Assembly (NCBI GenBank): GCA_030295235.1
Contig: AP026141.1
Coordinates: 558,001-622,000, forward strand
Length of the DNA stretch: 64,000 bases
Source: Fistulifera solaris
Lineage: Eukaryota; Bacillariophyta; Bacillariophyceae; Naviculales; Stauroneidaceae
Direction: 5' to 3'
Under the pieces are notes generated by a model that ran no database searches, had not been told where the DNA came from, and worked only from the letters and a program-made list of their open reading frames with translations. Of the stretch, positions 31,951 through 42,755 are shown piece after piece. Numbering within the stretch: position 1 is the first letter of the stretch; each line of letters opens with the position of its first letter. The position numbers and the translations under genes are program-made.

Positions 31951-32456
31951 GAGTGCTTTTTATGAGTAAGTAAAGAAGAAAGACTATTGTATTGTTGTGA
32001 TTTACTCTATTTATATTTTCTTTTTATCATGGTTGTCTTTTTCGTCAGAAGAAAATAAATGCGGTCGAAGCGCGTCCCGTGACTGGATAAGTGTTGAGTC
32101 GTAGAAAGTGTCATTAGTAGGGCATGGCTGGGATCTGGAGTAAGTCTTTACACACGCACCCTCTAAGGGCAATCAATCAATCGCACACTCGCAAGTCAAT
32201 GCAACGCGCTGTACGCTGATACCAACACGTTACGAATTCACGCTACTTGTTGATACGGTCAAGCGAGCAGCGACGAGACTATACCGTCAAGGGCGTGTTC
32301 TAACTTCTAACTTACCGGCACGGACATTTGAATGGAACGCTGTAAATGCTAAGGAGAAACTTTCGATTCAACCACACTAGTTAGATTAATAATCAACCAA
32401 TTAGTTCTTTTGTTTTTATAGACAAATACAGCACTTCATCGCACCCCCTCGCCAAG
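31951..32456. other. Intergenic, no gene seen
   Basis: Promoter of the ESCRT gene and 3' flank of V-ATPase gene A. Nothing else is seen. Confidence 0.5.
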
Positions 32457-33412
32457 CTAACATTCGTAATGATGTTGACTGACAATCAGTGCCACAATCA
32501 TTCCGTACAACGCCAGCGCTTCACTGAAAATCAACATGATCAGCATTCCCACAAATAGTTTGTTTTGATCCTCGGAACCACCCATCGTGGGACCGGCACT
32601 TTCGGCTGCATCCGCACCCTCTTGACTGTCGGGAATCGTGGAATACCCCGAAGCGTCGCGTTCTCCGGGAAATAACGTAATTTGACTCGCCCGATAGCCC
32701 ACCGCCCGAATGCCGTAATCCCCCACAATCCCAATGCACAAACCGGCCGCCAAACCACTCACACCACAACACAATCCCGCACACAAATGCGCCATGCCCG
32801 AGTACGTCGAATAGACATTGTCGCGCGTGGCAGAGTCGGGTACTTGAATCGCTTGTCCCAAAATGACGCCGACAATTAATCCATAAATGCCAATGACCCC
32901 CGCCATAACAATGGGAATGACATTTTTCATCACCGACGAGGGATGACGAATGCCCGTATGGACGATACTGACACCGGCTTTCCATGTGCCCATCTTCGAG
33001 GATAGAAATTGGAATAGAGAGAGCGAAAGATACATCAGCGGCATCGATGAATCCACAATAAAAAAGTCCATAACCCCACAATAAATCAATATTTTTAGAG
33101 ACAGGAAATAGGAGAAGGTGAGTGATTTTTTGAAAAAAGGTAACAACAAAATAATAGCAAACGTGATCCCCAGAAAACAATTTAATATCTTTTTACCGAT
33201 AGCAACCACAGAACAGCGAAAAGAAAGCTTTCCTTTCGTTTGATTCACATTCACTCCTTCACACAGTCAACATTCACTCAATTCATTGGACGTACCGCAC
33301 TCCCCCAATTGGAAAGACACACCGCGGAAGCGACGCCCATGTAGCCCAACGCGGTCGCCCACGAAGGACATTGCGAAACCGGCAAATGATCCATAATTCC
33401 CGGATCGACCAT
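32457..33412 (-). CDS. V-ATPase proteolipid subunit c, copy A, two exons
   Basis: Exon 1 (33412-33296) encodes MVDPGIMDHL to NWGSA; a 302-bp GT-AG intron (33295-32994) is followed by exon 2 (32993-32457) from MGTWKAGVSIV. The joined product is 217 residues with four membrane spans. Marks of subunit c are PIVMAGVIGIYGLIVGVI, the glycine-rich third helix (GLCCGVSGLAAGLCIGIVGD) and [17 protein letters not shown], which holds the proton-carrying Glu. The protein rotates in the V0 ring of the vacuolar proton pump. Between helices 3 and 4 lies an acidic insertion of about 40 residues (GERDASGYSTIPDSQEGADAAES), absent from typical 155-165-residue subunits. Copy B is at 34744 and shares the insertion site. 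Confidence 0.92.
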
Positions 33413-33826
33413 GCTAGATTTATTAAGTACAAAATTTGAACTGCACTCTAGAAGAAGCAAGAAAAGAAAGGTTTATGATAAAAAGACACAAAGATACTTC
33501 TGCGGTTATTGCGTTGCAAATATATAATGCGAAGGAAAAAACTTCTTGCGGGCGGGTGGAGGTTTTGTTAGCGCGCGCGCGTCCGCGAACGACAAGACTA
33601 ATACACGTTGAGTTACAGTTATATTGAAGTATCTTATCGTGTGTAGTTTTGCGATTCGTAAAGCAACTTTTAAAAGCATAGTATTTTTATTTTGGCTACA
33701 TAGGAGTCGGGTACCGTTCAGATAATTTCATGATCGAGAAAAAATGGCGCGACGACGATCGAGATTTGCATCACAATGAGAAAGATACAATCAATAACCT
33801 GTAATCTACCTTGAACGAAATCTATC
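33413..33826. other. Divergent intergenic with GC-alternating run
   Basis: Upstream of V-ATPase gene A (minus) and the PsbP-like gene (plus). A short alternating gcgcgcgcgc run lies at 33571-33580. No gene is seen. Confidence 0.5.
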
Positions 33827-34591
33827 ATGTTTCAACGAAGCTATTTCTTAGCGACATTAATCGGAATTGCGGCGTTCACGCTTCTGCAGTGCGGTGTCAC
33901 GGCACTGCAAATGAACGAACTTTCTCGATCATCTCCTCCTACATTCTCGGATCGACGCCATTTTCTAGTCGTCACAACAACAACAGCTGCTGCTGCGACT
34001 ACTACATTACCAGTACAGGCATTCGAAGGTGGAATTGGAGGATTGGGAAAAACAAAACCCGAAACGGGTGTCGAGTTTCTGTCTCCCCCCTTTCAATCTG
34101 TTACAGGTGCAGTATCGGCCGAAGTCGTAATACAATCTTCACCCTATTTGTTGGAATTTCATTCCCCATCCTTGCCGTTGCTGCCAACCTCGGCTGGACT
34201 GGAAGTCCGACAATTGCCCGATCCCGAATCGGCCTACGTCCAAATTATTCCGGGTGCCAAAGTTCCCATCACGAAACAGGATGTCTCAAAGTTGCTCGAA
34301 ACATCCATTTTGAGTTCAACGGGAAAATTTGGAGCCTATTTAACACCCACGGATGTCAAAGTGACGCGTGTTGACGAAAACCTTTGGAAGGTGCGGTTCA
34401 CGGCGTATACACCCGGCTTGCGAGAAAGTGATCGTCAATTGTTATTGCGCATCGAACGCGTCGATCGAGCGTGTATCGTCCTAGTAGCCGGAACGACCCT
34501 GCAGCGCTATGCGAAACAAGAACCGAAATTGCGGGCCATTGTGGACAGTTTCCGAGTCGTCCCCGCACCTTCGACGCGATTGAAGTCGTAG
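33827..34591 (+). CDS. PsbP-like thylakoid lumen protein
   Basis: A 254-residue protein. Residues 1-26 form a signal peptide (MFQRSYFLATLIGIAAFTLL). A second targeting signal follows: twin Arg at 43-44 (SDRRHFLVV), an Ala/Thr-rich hydrophobic stretch, and VQA cleavage near 65, which is the layout of a Tat-dependent thylakoid-lumen protein in a complex plastid. The mature part (YVQIIPGAKVPI, GAYLTPTDVKVTRVDENLW, IVDSFRVVPAPS) suits a PsbP/Mog1-like fold. It is probably linked to photosystem II or related assembly; the exact paralogue cannot be named. Intact, single exon. Confidence 0.65.
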   Translation: MFQRSYFLATLIGIAAFTLLQCGVTALQMNELSRSSPPTFSDRRHFLVVTTTTAAAATTTLPVQAFEGGIGGLGKTKPETGVEFLSPPFQSVTGAVSAEVVIQSSPYLLEFHSPSLPLLPTSAGLEVRQLPDPESAYVQIIPGAKVPITKQDVSKLLETSILSSTGKFGAYLTPTDVKVTRVDENLWKVRFTAYTPGLRESDRQLLLRIERVDRACIVLVAGTTLQRYAKQEPKLRAIVDSFRVVPAPSTRLKS

Positions 34592-34743
34592 GCTCTATCG
34601 AGCGGATGTATCGCGCCGCCAGCCAAGCTACAAAATATAGGTTCTATAAATTCTATAAATAATAACAATAATCATGCTGCTGACATTAAAGGAAAACGAC
34701 CGAACCCATTTATTGAATAATTGACATTACTATTCATTCTGTT

Positions 34744-35523
34744 TTACGCGCACGAATACGTCTTTTGTGACAAAATCAATGCCACAATCAAACCATACAA
34801 GGCCAAAGCTTCACTGAAAATCAACATGATCAGCATACCGACATAGAGTTTATTGGCCGCTTCTGTCGGAGACGAGGTTCGATCCCCATCATCGCCACCA
34901 ATTTCGCCCATTCCTTCGTTTTGATTCCAGTACCATTTGCGACCACTTTCGGCCTTCAATCCAAACGCGCGGACACCAACATCACCAATAATACCAATGG
35001 TGCCACCAGCGGCGAGACAAGAGAGACCGCAGCATAAACCGGCAGCGAGCTGTGTTTGTTGAGACGAAAGGATTCAAGAATGTGTTAGAGAAAAAATGTG
35101 GAATTCATGAATACAGTCACATCAACTCCACTTACATGTACGTAACCCGTGTACGCCGAATAAGTATTACTGGCATCTTGAGCGGGAGATACCACACTTT
35201 GAGTGATGATTACGGCCACAATTAAACCATAAATGCCCAACACACCCGCCATGACAATCGGTACGATCGTTTTAATAATACCCGCCGGATGATCAATGCC
35301 CATGTGGCAAACACCGAGTCCCGCTCGCCATGTTCCCCAAGCGGATCCCCAACTACTGAGAATCATACAAGAAGACGCACCCAAAAATCCGCTGCAAAGG
35401 AGAGAAATAAAGGAATAATAGTCAGAGCAAGAGACACGAAAAGAGAATAGTCTTCACTTCCATTTCTTACAATGCTGTGGCCCATGACGGACAAATTTCT
35501 TCTCCGGCAACAACGGCAACCAT
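34744..35523 (-). CDS. V-ATPase proteolipid subunit c, copy B, three exons
   Basis: Exon 1 (35523-35471; [17 protein letters not shown]), exon 2 (35391-35136; [34 protein letters not shown]), and exon 3 (35049-34744; [15 protein letters not shown] to LSQKTYSCA) join in frame through GT-AG introns to a 204-residue product. Helix 4 keeps [17 protein letters not shown] with the essential Glu. As in copy A, the loop before helix 4 has an insertion ([19 protein letters not shown]), different in sequence. The copies lie in the same orientation about 1.3 kb apart, with the PsbP-like gene on the opposite strand between them. Copy A has lost or never had the introns inside exon 2. Confidence 0.92.
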
Positions 35524-35865
35524 ATTTCGAGTGAATTGTTTAAGTTTGTCAAAATGAACAATAACGAGTAATATTCCTTTACAACAATTAGCTCGGGAAA
35601 GCGATGCTTTTGTTGCGTTCGGCTGCGTTGCGTGTTGTTGCCGCGTATAATTTCTGTCGGCGAGAAGAACTGCATCGGTTTCCGTTGCATACGCCGGCGT
35701 GGTGCGCTAGAGTACTACGAAACAAGCTATCAGTTCCTACTTAGGGTGGTTATGTAGGACTGTAGCACAAAATGTTGGTTTATGCGTGGAGACGCACGCC
35801 GTTCCACATATACTACCGACGGACAGACCCGTTGAGTCTGGTATTATTCTAACCTCCTTTCCCTG

Positions 35866-37083
35866 TTAATCCTGTTCCCACAGGACGAACGATAGGCAAC
35901 AGCAGTGATCCATGCTCAAAAAGGCCGAATGAATGTAGGAGTCAAGGAACAAATGACCAATCGGTAAAGCCAGCAGGATGACCAACAAACTCAAAAGAGG
36001 ACGGGGCAACTTTTTTCGCAATGTGCTGAACAGCTTCCAGCGTGCTTCGACTTGTTGCTCCATCACCACGAGCACCACTTGCCAGAGAAAGAAAAACAAT
36101 GTTGGACCATGAACCGGGACGACCGTCGGAAAGGCCGTCTCCAACAACCATTCATGAAAGGCTCCACTGGCGACAAAGGCACCCAACACTCCGACAGCGT
36201 GCGATCCCCCCAATGACCGTATCGGCTTATAGACACCCTGTTTCAAACAATCATGAATCAAACAATTCCACCGTCGTCCCCAAAACTCGGAAGGACTCGC
36301 GGAACCAAACAATGGATTCCGCATGACGGGTTGCGTCTCGTAACCCGTCAAGAGCATGGTCAAAAAGGCGAGGCCGTCACAAAAGGCGGTCAAGTACACC
36401 ATGACCAAGAGACCCAACCAGAAATTGTCAGAGATTCGACGGAGTGTCACATACTCGAATGAGTAATAGTGCTCGGGGCGTGGGTAATGAAACGACGGAA
36501 AGTAGGAATCGAAGCAATACAAACAGGATTGCAAGGCCCCCGTGGCAAAGATCCACATACGCGAATCCATAAATTTGCGACCGGTGCTGGCCCAACTGGC
36601 GCGTTTCCACTGACCCGTCGTTGCATCAATTTGTACAAGCAACGGTGATCCGTACTGAAACGCGTACGATCCCAGACTGTCACTGATCGGTGCAAATCCA
36701 AAGAGGGCTTGTGTCGCACGGAACATGGACAAGGTCGGTGTAATGGTTCCCATACAAAAGCGAAAGATTTGATTGTGCACGCCCAGTGCATTCATGACCG
36801 GATTGGGGCAAAAGATCCAAAATGGTATTACAATCCCAAACACCCAAACACAGTCCGTGGGTGTTACGTGCGGATGTTTGCGCAGTTTGCGCGGTAATAA
36901 AACAAAAGCATACAACAGAGCTCCGCACAATGCTCCGATCATGGCTTCCAAAATACATACAAGAGCGATTTCCAGCCAAAACCAGAGGCTGAGAAAGTAA
37001 ACATCGTAATGTGTGGTGCTCCAGAGAGGTGTCCGAATGTCTTCATAGACGACCGCATGAGGCCACTCGTTGGGGAACATCAT
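35866..37083 (-). CDS. Wax-synthase-like MBOAT acyltransferase
   Basis: A 405-residue polytopic membrane protein with around eight hydrophobic segments. The motif block PLFGSASPSEFWGRRWNCLIHDCLK matches the wax synthase / MBOAT-like family (NPLFxxxSxxEFWGRRW), and SGAFHEWLLE carries the candidate catalytic His. Enzymes of this family esterify long-chain alcohols or diacylglycerol with acyl-CoA at the ER; the substrate cannot be assigned. Intact single exon from ATG 37083. Its promoter is shared with RPB8. Confidence 0.85.
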   Translation of the reverse strand: MMFPNEWPHAVVYEDIRTPLWSTTHYDVYFLSLWFWLEIALVCILEAMIGALCGALLYAFVLLPRKLRKHPHVTPTDCVWVFGIVIPFWIFCPNPVMNALGVHNQIFRFCMGTITPTLSMFRATQALFGFAPISDSLGSYAFQYGSPLLVQIDATTGQWKRASWASTGRKFMDSRMWIFATGALQSCLYCFDSYFPSFHYPRPEHYYSFEYVTLRRISDNFWLGLLVMVYLTAFCDGLAFLTMLLTGYETQPVMRNPLFGSASPSEFWGRRWNCLIHDCLKQGVYKPIRSLGGSHAVGVLGAFVASGAFHEWLLETAFPTVVPVHGPTLFFFLWQVVLVVMEQQVEARWKLFSTLRKKLPRPLLSLLVILLALPIGHLFLDSYIHSAFLSMDHCCCLSFVLWEQD

Positions 37084-37590
37084 CCGGAAACTTAAACAAC
37101 ACTCAAAGTTTCAGAAACGGAACCTGTCTTGTTTGTCAGATGAAGCACTCGCCGTATGAATGATTTGTTATTATCTCTTTATATGGCGAGCGATGCTTTT
37201 GTTGTTGTTTGGAGTCTGGAGATACCGAATGCCGACCAATAAAAAATAGACCTAATGCGCGTCTAAAAAAGAAAAAAAGATCGCGGATCGGACATCAATG
37301 ACATGTTCTTTTCACAAGTACGTACTGGCTGTACTGGTATGGGGCAAAAAGTAGTCGCTAAGGAGGCCGAAATAATGATATACAGTGGACAGTAGTCGCG
37401 CAGCGACAGTGTCTGACCGGCATCCGTCATCGTCCGCTTCTTGACTCTTGACCCACCAAAAAGTTTTCCCCTTGCATTTTTTTTATTGCATGTCAAAAGG
37501 AAGAATATCAGCAAGCTTTTTGTCTCTTGGACTTGAAATAGCACTACGTTCACATACACAACAACTCACCAATACAACATTCACTCAAAT
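37084..37590. promoter_or_regulatory. Divergent promoter of the MBOAT gene and RPB8
   Basis: 507 bp between head-to-head genes. I see no distinct motif. Confidence 0.4.
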
Positions 37591-38040
37591 ATGGAATCAT
37601 CGGCCGCCAAAGTGACATTATTCGAAGACATCTTTGAAGTCAACGCCCTCAATCCCGACGGCTACAAATTCGATCGCGTCAATCGCATTCAAGCAATCGG
37701 CACTACGTTCGAATGCGAATTACTGTTAGATATCAATTGTGGAATTTATTCCCTACTGGAAGGTGAAAAATTCACGGCCGTCTTGGCCAGTACGTTGCAC
37801 CTAGACGGCAGTCCGGCCGACCACAGTTGTTACATGCCCCACACGACGGAACCCGATTTGAGTGACAATTACGAATACGTCATGCACGGACGTGTCTTTG
37901 ATATGGCGTTCAAGAAAGATGGGACTGTTTCGATATCAATTAGTTACGGAGGATTGTTGATGCGATTGGTGGGTGATGCGCGGCATTTGACGAGTATACA
38001 GCCCGATCAGCGATTGTTTCTTTTGCTTAAGAAAGATTAA
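37591..38040 (+). CDS. RPB8: RNA polymerase I/II/III subunit RPB8
   Basis: A 149-residue subunit shared by the three nuclear RNA polymerases. It reads clearly as RPB8: TLFEDIFEVNALNPDGYKFD near the start, LLLDINCGIY, FTAVLASTLHLDG, YEYVMHGRVF, and the C-terminal ISYGGLLMRLVGDARHL with LLLKKD. Length matches human and yeast (about 146-150). Single exon, intact, ATG 37591. It contributes an OB-fold near the polymerase funnel. Confidence 0.95.
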   Translation: MESSAAKVTLFEDIFEVNALNPDGYKFDRVNRIQAIGTTFECELLLDINCGIYSLLEGEKFTAVLASTLHLDGSPADHSCYMPHTTEPDLSDNYEYVMHGRVFDMAFKKDGTVSISISYGGLLMRLVGDARHLTSIQPDQRLFLLLKKD

Positions 38041-38151
38041 TGATTATACTAATCGACAGATAAAAAACTGATTTGAGTTTAAATTCAGGCGAAAATACAG
38101 TTGTGGAACAAGAAATATCAAAAGTACCAGTATATATTCGCACGAAGTCGT

Positions 38152-38978
38152 TTATAAAAGCTGTTCGTCACCATCCAGTGCGCGACGTCGCTTTTCGCCC
38201 GGCTCCTCGTCGCCGTCGGATACTTTTTCTGTACCATTATCTTTAGCAGCCGGACGATTCAGCTCTTGTTCTATGATCCAGTCGCGCAAAGGTGTTGTCG
38301 TTTGATAGCGTCCTTGGACTTCGGGTGAGGACCATTCGACTTTGAACGACCGCAAAGGACCACCTGTCCACTCCGTTCACGCCCTACATTATACGCCAGA
38401 GCAGAAAACGTATTACACAAGTCTTCTTTCGGCTTACCGGTCACGACGCAGGCCAAACGAAGAGCCCACTGATCAATGATATCACAGACCGTATCCACGG
38501 CCTTTTGAGATTCTTCTTTGCGGGGAGACTCCCGTGCTGCTTGAATGACACACTGCCGTTCCGGCGCCGTCCACAAGGCATCCGCCATCGTCATACCCGT
38601 CCGCCACAACGAGTTCCGATCTCTCGAATGTTTCCCAAAAGGAGAGTGAATGGTGGACAAATCCAACAACTCATTCGCTAAAGGATTCTGACGCATCTTC
38701 AACAAATACTGCAGTCCACCACCAATCGTCATTCCCCGCATCGATTCCAGTGACATGGGACGGGACTTTTTGGGTTGAAATTGCAGTTGCATTTTGCGCA
38801 TTTCTTCACTGCGTTGGATCAGCATTTGGAGAATGCCATCGAGTTGTTCGTCTTGGGCGCGGATGCGTTCGTCTTGGGCTTTGACCTTCGCGATCAATTG
38901 CGCGCATTGCTTTTCGAGTTTCGCAATTTGTTTGTGCAAATGCGCGTTGTTTGTAGTATTATTATTCGTAGGAGCCAT
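38152..38978 (-). CDS. Uncharacterised coiled-coil protein, paralogue 1, one frame change
   Basis: ATG 38978 begins MAPTNNNTTNNAH, then a coiled coil at about 15-65 (LEKQCAQLIAKVKAQDERI). The core has GMTIGGGLQYLLKMR and RTGMTMADALWTAPERQCVI. After LAYNVGRE the frame changes near 38370-38385; the other frame continues LRSFKVEWSSPEVQGRYQ, TTTPLRDWIIEQE and a basic tail to 38152. The paralogue at 39683 supports the joined reading, since it has FREFIVPF and HTTPLREWIQQQE in the same order. I do not recognise the family. Lack of signal peptide or membrane segments suggests a soluble protein. Confidence 0.72.
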
Positions 38979-39682
38979 TTTGTTTGTAATTTAGGTCTAC
39001 TAAAGAAAACTGATTGTATTGTTATCAATGCGCTTTTCATGAAACCCAACGGAGGTTAGTGACTGAATATAAACCAGTCGTGGCCCCTTAAAGCTGTGCA
39101 CCAATAAGGTAAAGAATTTTACGTATAGCACATTTATTCATATGCGTTGTCAGTGAGCCTAATTTATACTAACGCTTTTTCAAATATTTCACCGCATTCA
39201 TGGAGGCCTATATTATTTGCCTGCTGCTTCGTCACATGAGCTCCTTATACTTCTTATACATGCTTCCATACGCAGCACCGTGTCGCCGTATAAATTTCGA
39301 ATATTTTCCTTGTCGTAGATAGCTTCGCGTTTATGCCAATTCACGCGGTTTTACAGAATGGTAATGACGGATGCTGGTAACCATGACGCGAGAATAACAG
39401 GTAACTCATTCATGACGGTCTCTAGTCGCAGTAAAAATAAGTGAACAACTAAGAACGATAACGGTGTCGAAAAGAGAATACCGAATTTCGACGCAAAGAC
39501 GTGGGACCCTGAAAATGTAGCTAACGTTTTGTTGGAGAATCAAACACTGTCGAATTGCTAAGTTTTGATGAATAAGAATCATTGGTGCACTGCCTAATGC
39601 GATCGCAACGATGCAATTATTCGCAAGAATTAAAACAGTGTCGCAAATGTAAATTTACAGACACGTTCACTTTCAAAATCGG
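38979..39682. other. Intergenic between coiled-coil paralogues
   Basis: About 700 bp, AT-rich, with no credible gene or RNA seen. Confidence 0.5.
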
Positions 39683-40591
39683 TTACAAAGAACGTTCGCC
39701 GCCACTGTTGTTCGTCGGCTGTTGATTCTTTACACTCGTTTCCATCGCCTCCAGCCATTTTTGCCGTTTCGCGGATTCCACTCGCGCCTTTTCCTCTCGT
39801 TTCCGTGCCTTTTCGGCTCGTTTCTTCTCCAAAATTACTTGTTCTTGCTGTTGAATCCATTCGCGCAGCGGTGTCGTGTGTTGAAATTCCGCTGCATTCT
39901 GAGGATTCCGCTGAAACGGCACAATGAATTCACGGAAATTCAACGATTTGGTGCCCAATATTTTTCCTGCTCCCGGTATAAAGGGTTTTCGCACATTCGT
40001 GTAGTGTTGTCCTTCCAAGGCAGCGGTCGCGCGGACGACCCACGTATCCAGGTGATCCAAGACACATTGGACTTCTTTGGGGAATTCCTGATCCAAGGGA
40101 TCTTGGGTGGCTTGCCGTACCATCTCTTGATCGCGGTCGGTCCATAAGGTATCCGCTAGCATTAGACACAAGACCCATCGCGAATATCCTTCTCGCGGAT
40201 CCATTTCGTACGGACACGTCAACGTTGACAAAGTGCTTTGTTGCGATTCAAACCATTCGAGCAACGGTCGATCGGGACTTTTGCACAAATGCCGCAAGGC
40301 GGCTCCGACGGAAATACCATTCAAACTGGAAGCCGGGCGTGGTTCCGTCGGAGGCAACGTTCCGTGTTCGAGTAAATATTTCAATTTAAACAATTTCTTG
40401 TCACGTTCTTTGATCCATTTGTTCTGTTTGTCTAGTATAAGATGCGTTTCTTGCAATTGTTCGTGTATTTGTTCCAGTCGTTGCGGTGTGTTATCGTGAT
40501 AAACAGGCTCGTCCAAATGGAGGTCCTCTTCTTCGACGTCGTCGTCATTATCCGCAAAGAAGGGCAAACGGGAGGTTCTTGCGTGAAACAT
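39683..40591 (-). CDS. Uncharacterised coiled-coil protein, paralogue 2
   Basis: A 302-residue, intact frame. An acidic N-terminus (DNDDDVEEEDLHLDE) leads to a coiled coil at about 35-75 (LEQIHEQLQETHLILDKQN). The core matches paralogue 1: GISVGAALRHLCKSP versus GMTIGGGLQYLLKMR, LCLMLADTLWTDRDQEMVRQA versus MTMADALWTAPERQCVIQA, and HTTPLREWIQQQE versus TTTPLRDWIIEQE. The C-terminus is a Lys/Arg/Glu-rich helix (KKRAEKARKREEKARVES). The family is unknown to me; a helical protein with a basic tail could bind nucleic acid or act in assembly, but this is conjecture. Confidence 0.8.
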   Translation of the reverse strand: MFHARTSRLPFFADNDDDVEEEDLHLDEPVYHDNTPQRLEQIHEQLQETHLILDKQNKWIKERDKKLFKLKYLLEHGTLPPTEPRPASSLNGISVGAALRHLCKSPDRPLLEWFESQQSTLSTLTCPYEMDPREGYSRWVLCLMLADTLWTDRDQEMVRQATQDPLDQEFPKEVQCVLDHLDTWVVRATAALEGQHYTNVRKPFIPGAGKILGTKSLNFREFIVPFQRNPQNAAEFQHTTPLREWIQQQEQVILEKKRAEKARKREEKARVESAKRQKWLEAMETSVKNQQPTNNSGGERSL

Positions 40592-41106
40592 AGTGTATGT
40601 GATATTATATTGCTCTAATTGATTTTCTTATTAATTGATAAGGTCAGTGCTTCTGATGAGAAAGTAAGGATTCAAATCAAGAAAAGAAATACCGTAGCGA
40701 TTGCAAGAACGATAGAGGGTGAAAGGTATTAAAACAGAAGCGATGAAAAGATGATTGATTGTCAATGCGTCGCTTCGTCATCTTTTCGCATCGCATCATC
40801 GTCGCGTACTGCAATTTTTGCAATCGAAATACGGAGTAGTAGACGCAAAACGCTCGCGGAGGTCCTTGCGTCGTCCGCCTAAGCGAGAAGTGTTTCCGTT
40901 CAACAGTACCGCAAAGAGGTCAAACACGTTTTACAATACGAATACGCGCACGCCCACCTCCCGCCGTTCGGCAGCATTTTTTCTTGCGCTCGCGTTTTTG
41001 TTGTATTCATTCTTTTGTGTTGTTGCATTGCATTATCATTTAGTCGTTTCCTTTCTTTCATTCGATCTCTTGTGCATTTAGTAAAAGATAATTGGAGCAA
41101 CAAAAC
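40592..41106. other. Divergent promoter region, FEN1 side
   Basis: Lies between the coiled-coil paralogue 2 gene (minus) and FEN1 (plus). The 108-codon frame at 40755-41081 starts without an ATG and I do not call it. Confidence 0.45.
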
Positions 41107-42587
41107 ATGGGAATTAAAGGATTAGCCAAACTGATTTCGGACGAAGCCCCCGATGTACGTCAAAACGATCCTGCGTTTGCTTATTGTAGAAAAGCTGAAT
41201 ACGTTTTCGTCTATCTTTCTTTATGAACCTTTCCTTTGCTTTACTCGCTGACTCTACATACTCACTACGCTCCATATACTATCAAACTAACTTACTTACA
41301 CACAGGCGATTCGAGAAGTCGAATTAAAGTCACTACACGGCCGCAAAATCGCCATTGATGCGAGTATGGCCATTTATCAATTCCTCATTGCCGTTCGTAG
41401 CAACAACGGCGGGCAAGGACAATCCTTCATGTTAACGAATGCCGAAGGCGAAACGACGAGTCACATTCAAGGCATGTTCAATCGCACGATTCGTTACATG
41501 ACCGAAGGCATCAAACCCGTCTTTGTCTTTGACGGCAAACCCCCGGAAGTCAAAAGTGGCGAATTGTTAAAACGTCGTGAAAAACGAGAAAAGGCACAAC
41601 TCGCCTTGCAAGTCGCCACAGAAGAAGGCAACGTTGAAGAACAAGACAAACATTCGAAACGATTGGTCCGGGCGGGACAAAAGAAAATGATGATTGTCAA
41701 AAATTGTTGAAACTCATGGGCGTTCCCGTCGTGTTGGCACCGTGCGAAGCCGAAGCCCAAGCCGCGGCCTTGGCCAAGGCCGGTCTCGTGTACGCGGCCG
41801 GGACAGAAGATATGGATGCACTCACGTTTCAAACACCGGTATTGGTGCGGAAAATGACCTTTGCGTCGGCCAGTAAAAGCATGGTGCAAACGATGAACTA
41901 TGCGAAAGCTTTGGAAGGCATGAATCTGACGCAGGCGCAGTTTGTCGATTTATGGTAGGTGTTTTTGTATGCTATGTATATGTGTAGGTTGTGTTTGGTA
42001 CTTTGCACTGTTTTCTCATTAAGTTCACTCTTTTTTCTTTCTTTCCTATCCTTATTTTAAAGTATCATGTTGGGATGCGATTATTGTGACACCATTAAAG
42101 GTGTCGGGCCTAAAACAGCACTCAAATTGATTCGAGAACATGGTTGTATTGAAAATATATTGAAGCATTTGGATGGAAAGAAGTATGTCGTCCCCGAATC
42201 GTGGTTGCCTCCTCCGGCGGAAGCAGAATCGGATCAGGAAAATTCGGTAAGCGACGATCACCAGCCCATTCCGGCCTATGTATTGGCACGTCGCATGTTC
42301 AATGAACACGAAGTATTGACGCATGCTGAATTGAAATGGAAACCGTGTGAACGAGAGGAATTGACAAAGTTTTTGGTAGGTGAAATGGGATTCAATCCCG
42401 ACCGGGTCGCGAGTAGTATTGACAAGTTAGAAGCCGCCTACAAAGCCAACAAAGCTCCGCAAACGCGGATGGATGCCTTTTCGCTGTGCAGCCCAAGAAA
42501 CCGACGGATGCGAGTGTAAAACGCAAAGTCGAACCAGTTGTCAAGGGAAAAGGCGCCAAAGGACCGGCGGCCAAAAAGAAGCGTTAG
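41107..42587 (+). CDS. FEN1: Flap endonuclease 1, three exons, two frame changes
   Basis: Removes 5' flaps in Okazaki-fragment maturation and long-patch base-excision repair. Exon 1 (41107-41154) gives [16 protein letters not shown]; exon 2 (41306-41954) has [39 protein letters not shown] and TEDMDALTF; exon 3 (from 42063) has [21 protein letters not shown], all with the acidic metal ligands, and ends with a PIP-box region (QTRMDAF-F) and a basic tail (AAKKKR). Frame changes lie in the A run 41684-41687 (one A too few before [12 protein letters not shown]) and the T run 42478-42481 (one T too few inside the PIP box). Both fall in homopolymers in an essential gene, so I take them as base-call errors. 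Introns: 41155-41305 and 41955-42062. Confidence 0.93.
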
Positions 42588-42755
42588 TTGTGTAGGCGAG
42601 CGACTATATAGAACGGGAGGTTCGTTACATGTAAGAATACAAAATCATTGAAGTTTTTGCACGTATCAAAGAGTGGAGTCTAGAAAGATTAAGACAAAAT
42701 CAATAGTCGAATGTCGACGGTGTGTGTCTCGATCATCGCTTCTGCTATGAATCGC

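Noticed and set aside
40755-41081. 108-codon frame before FEN1
   Set aside because: Does not begin with ATG, lies in the divergent promoter, and has only a generic hydrophobic end.
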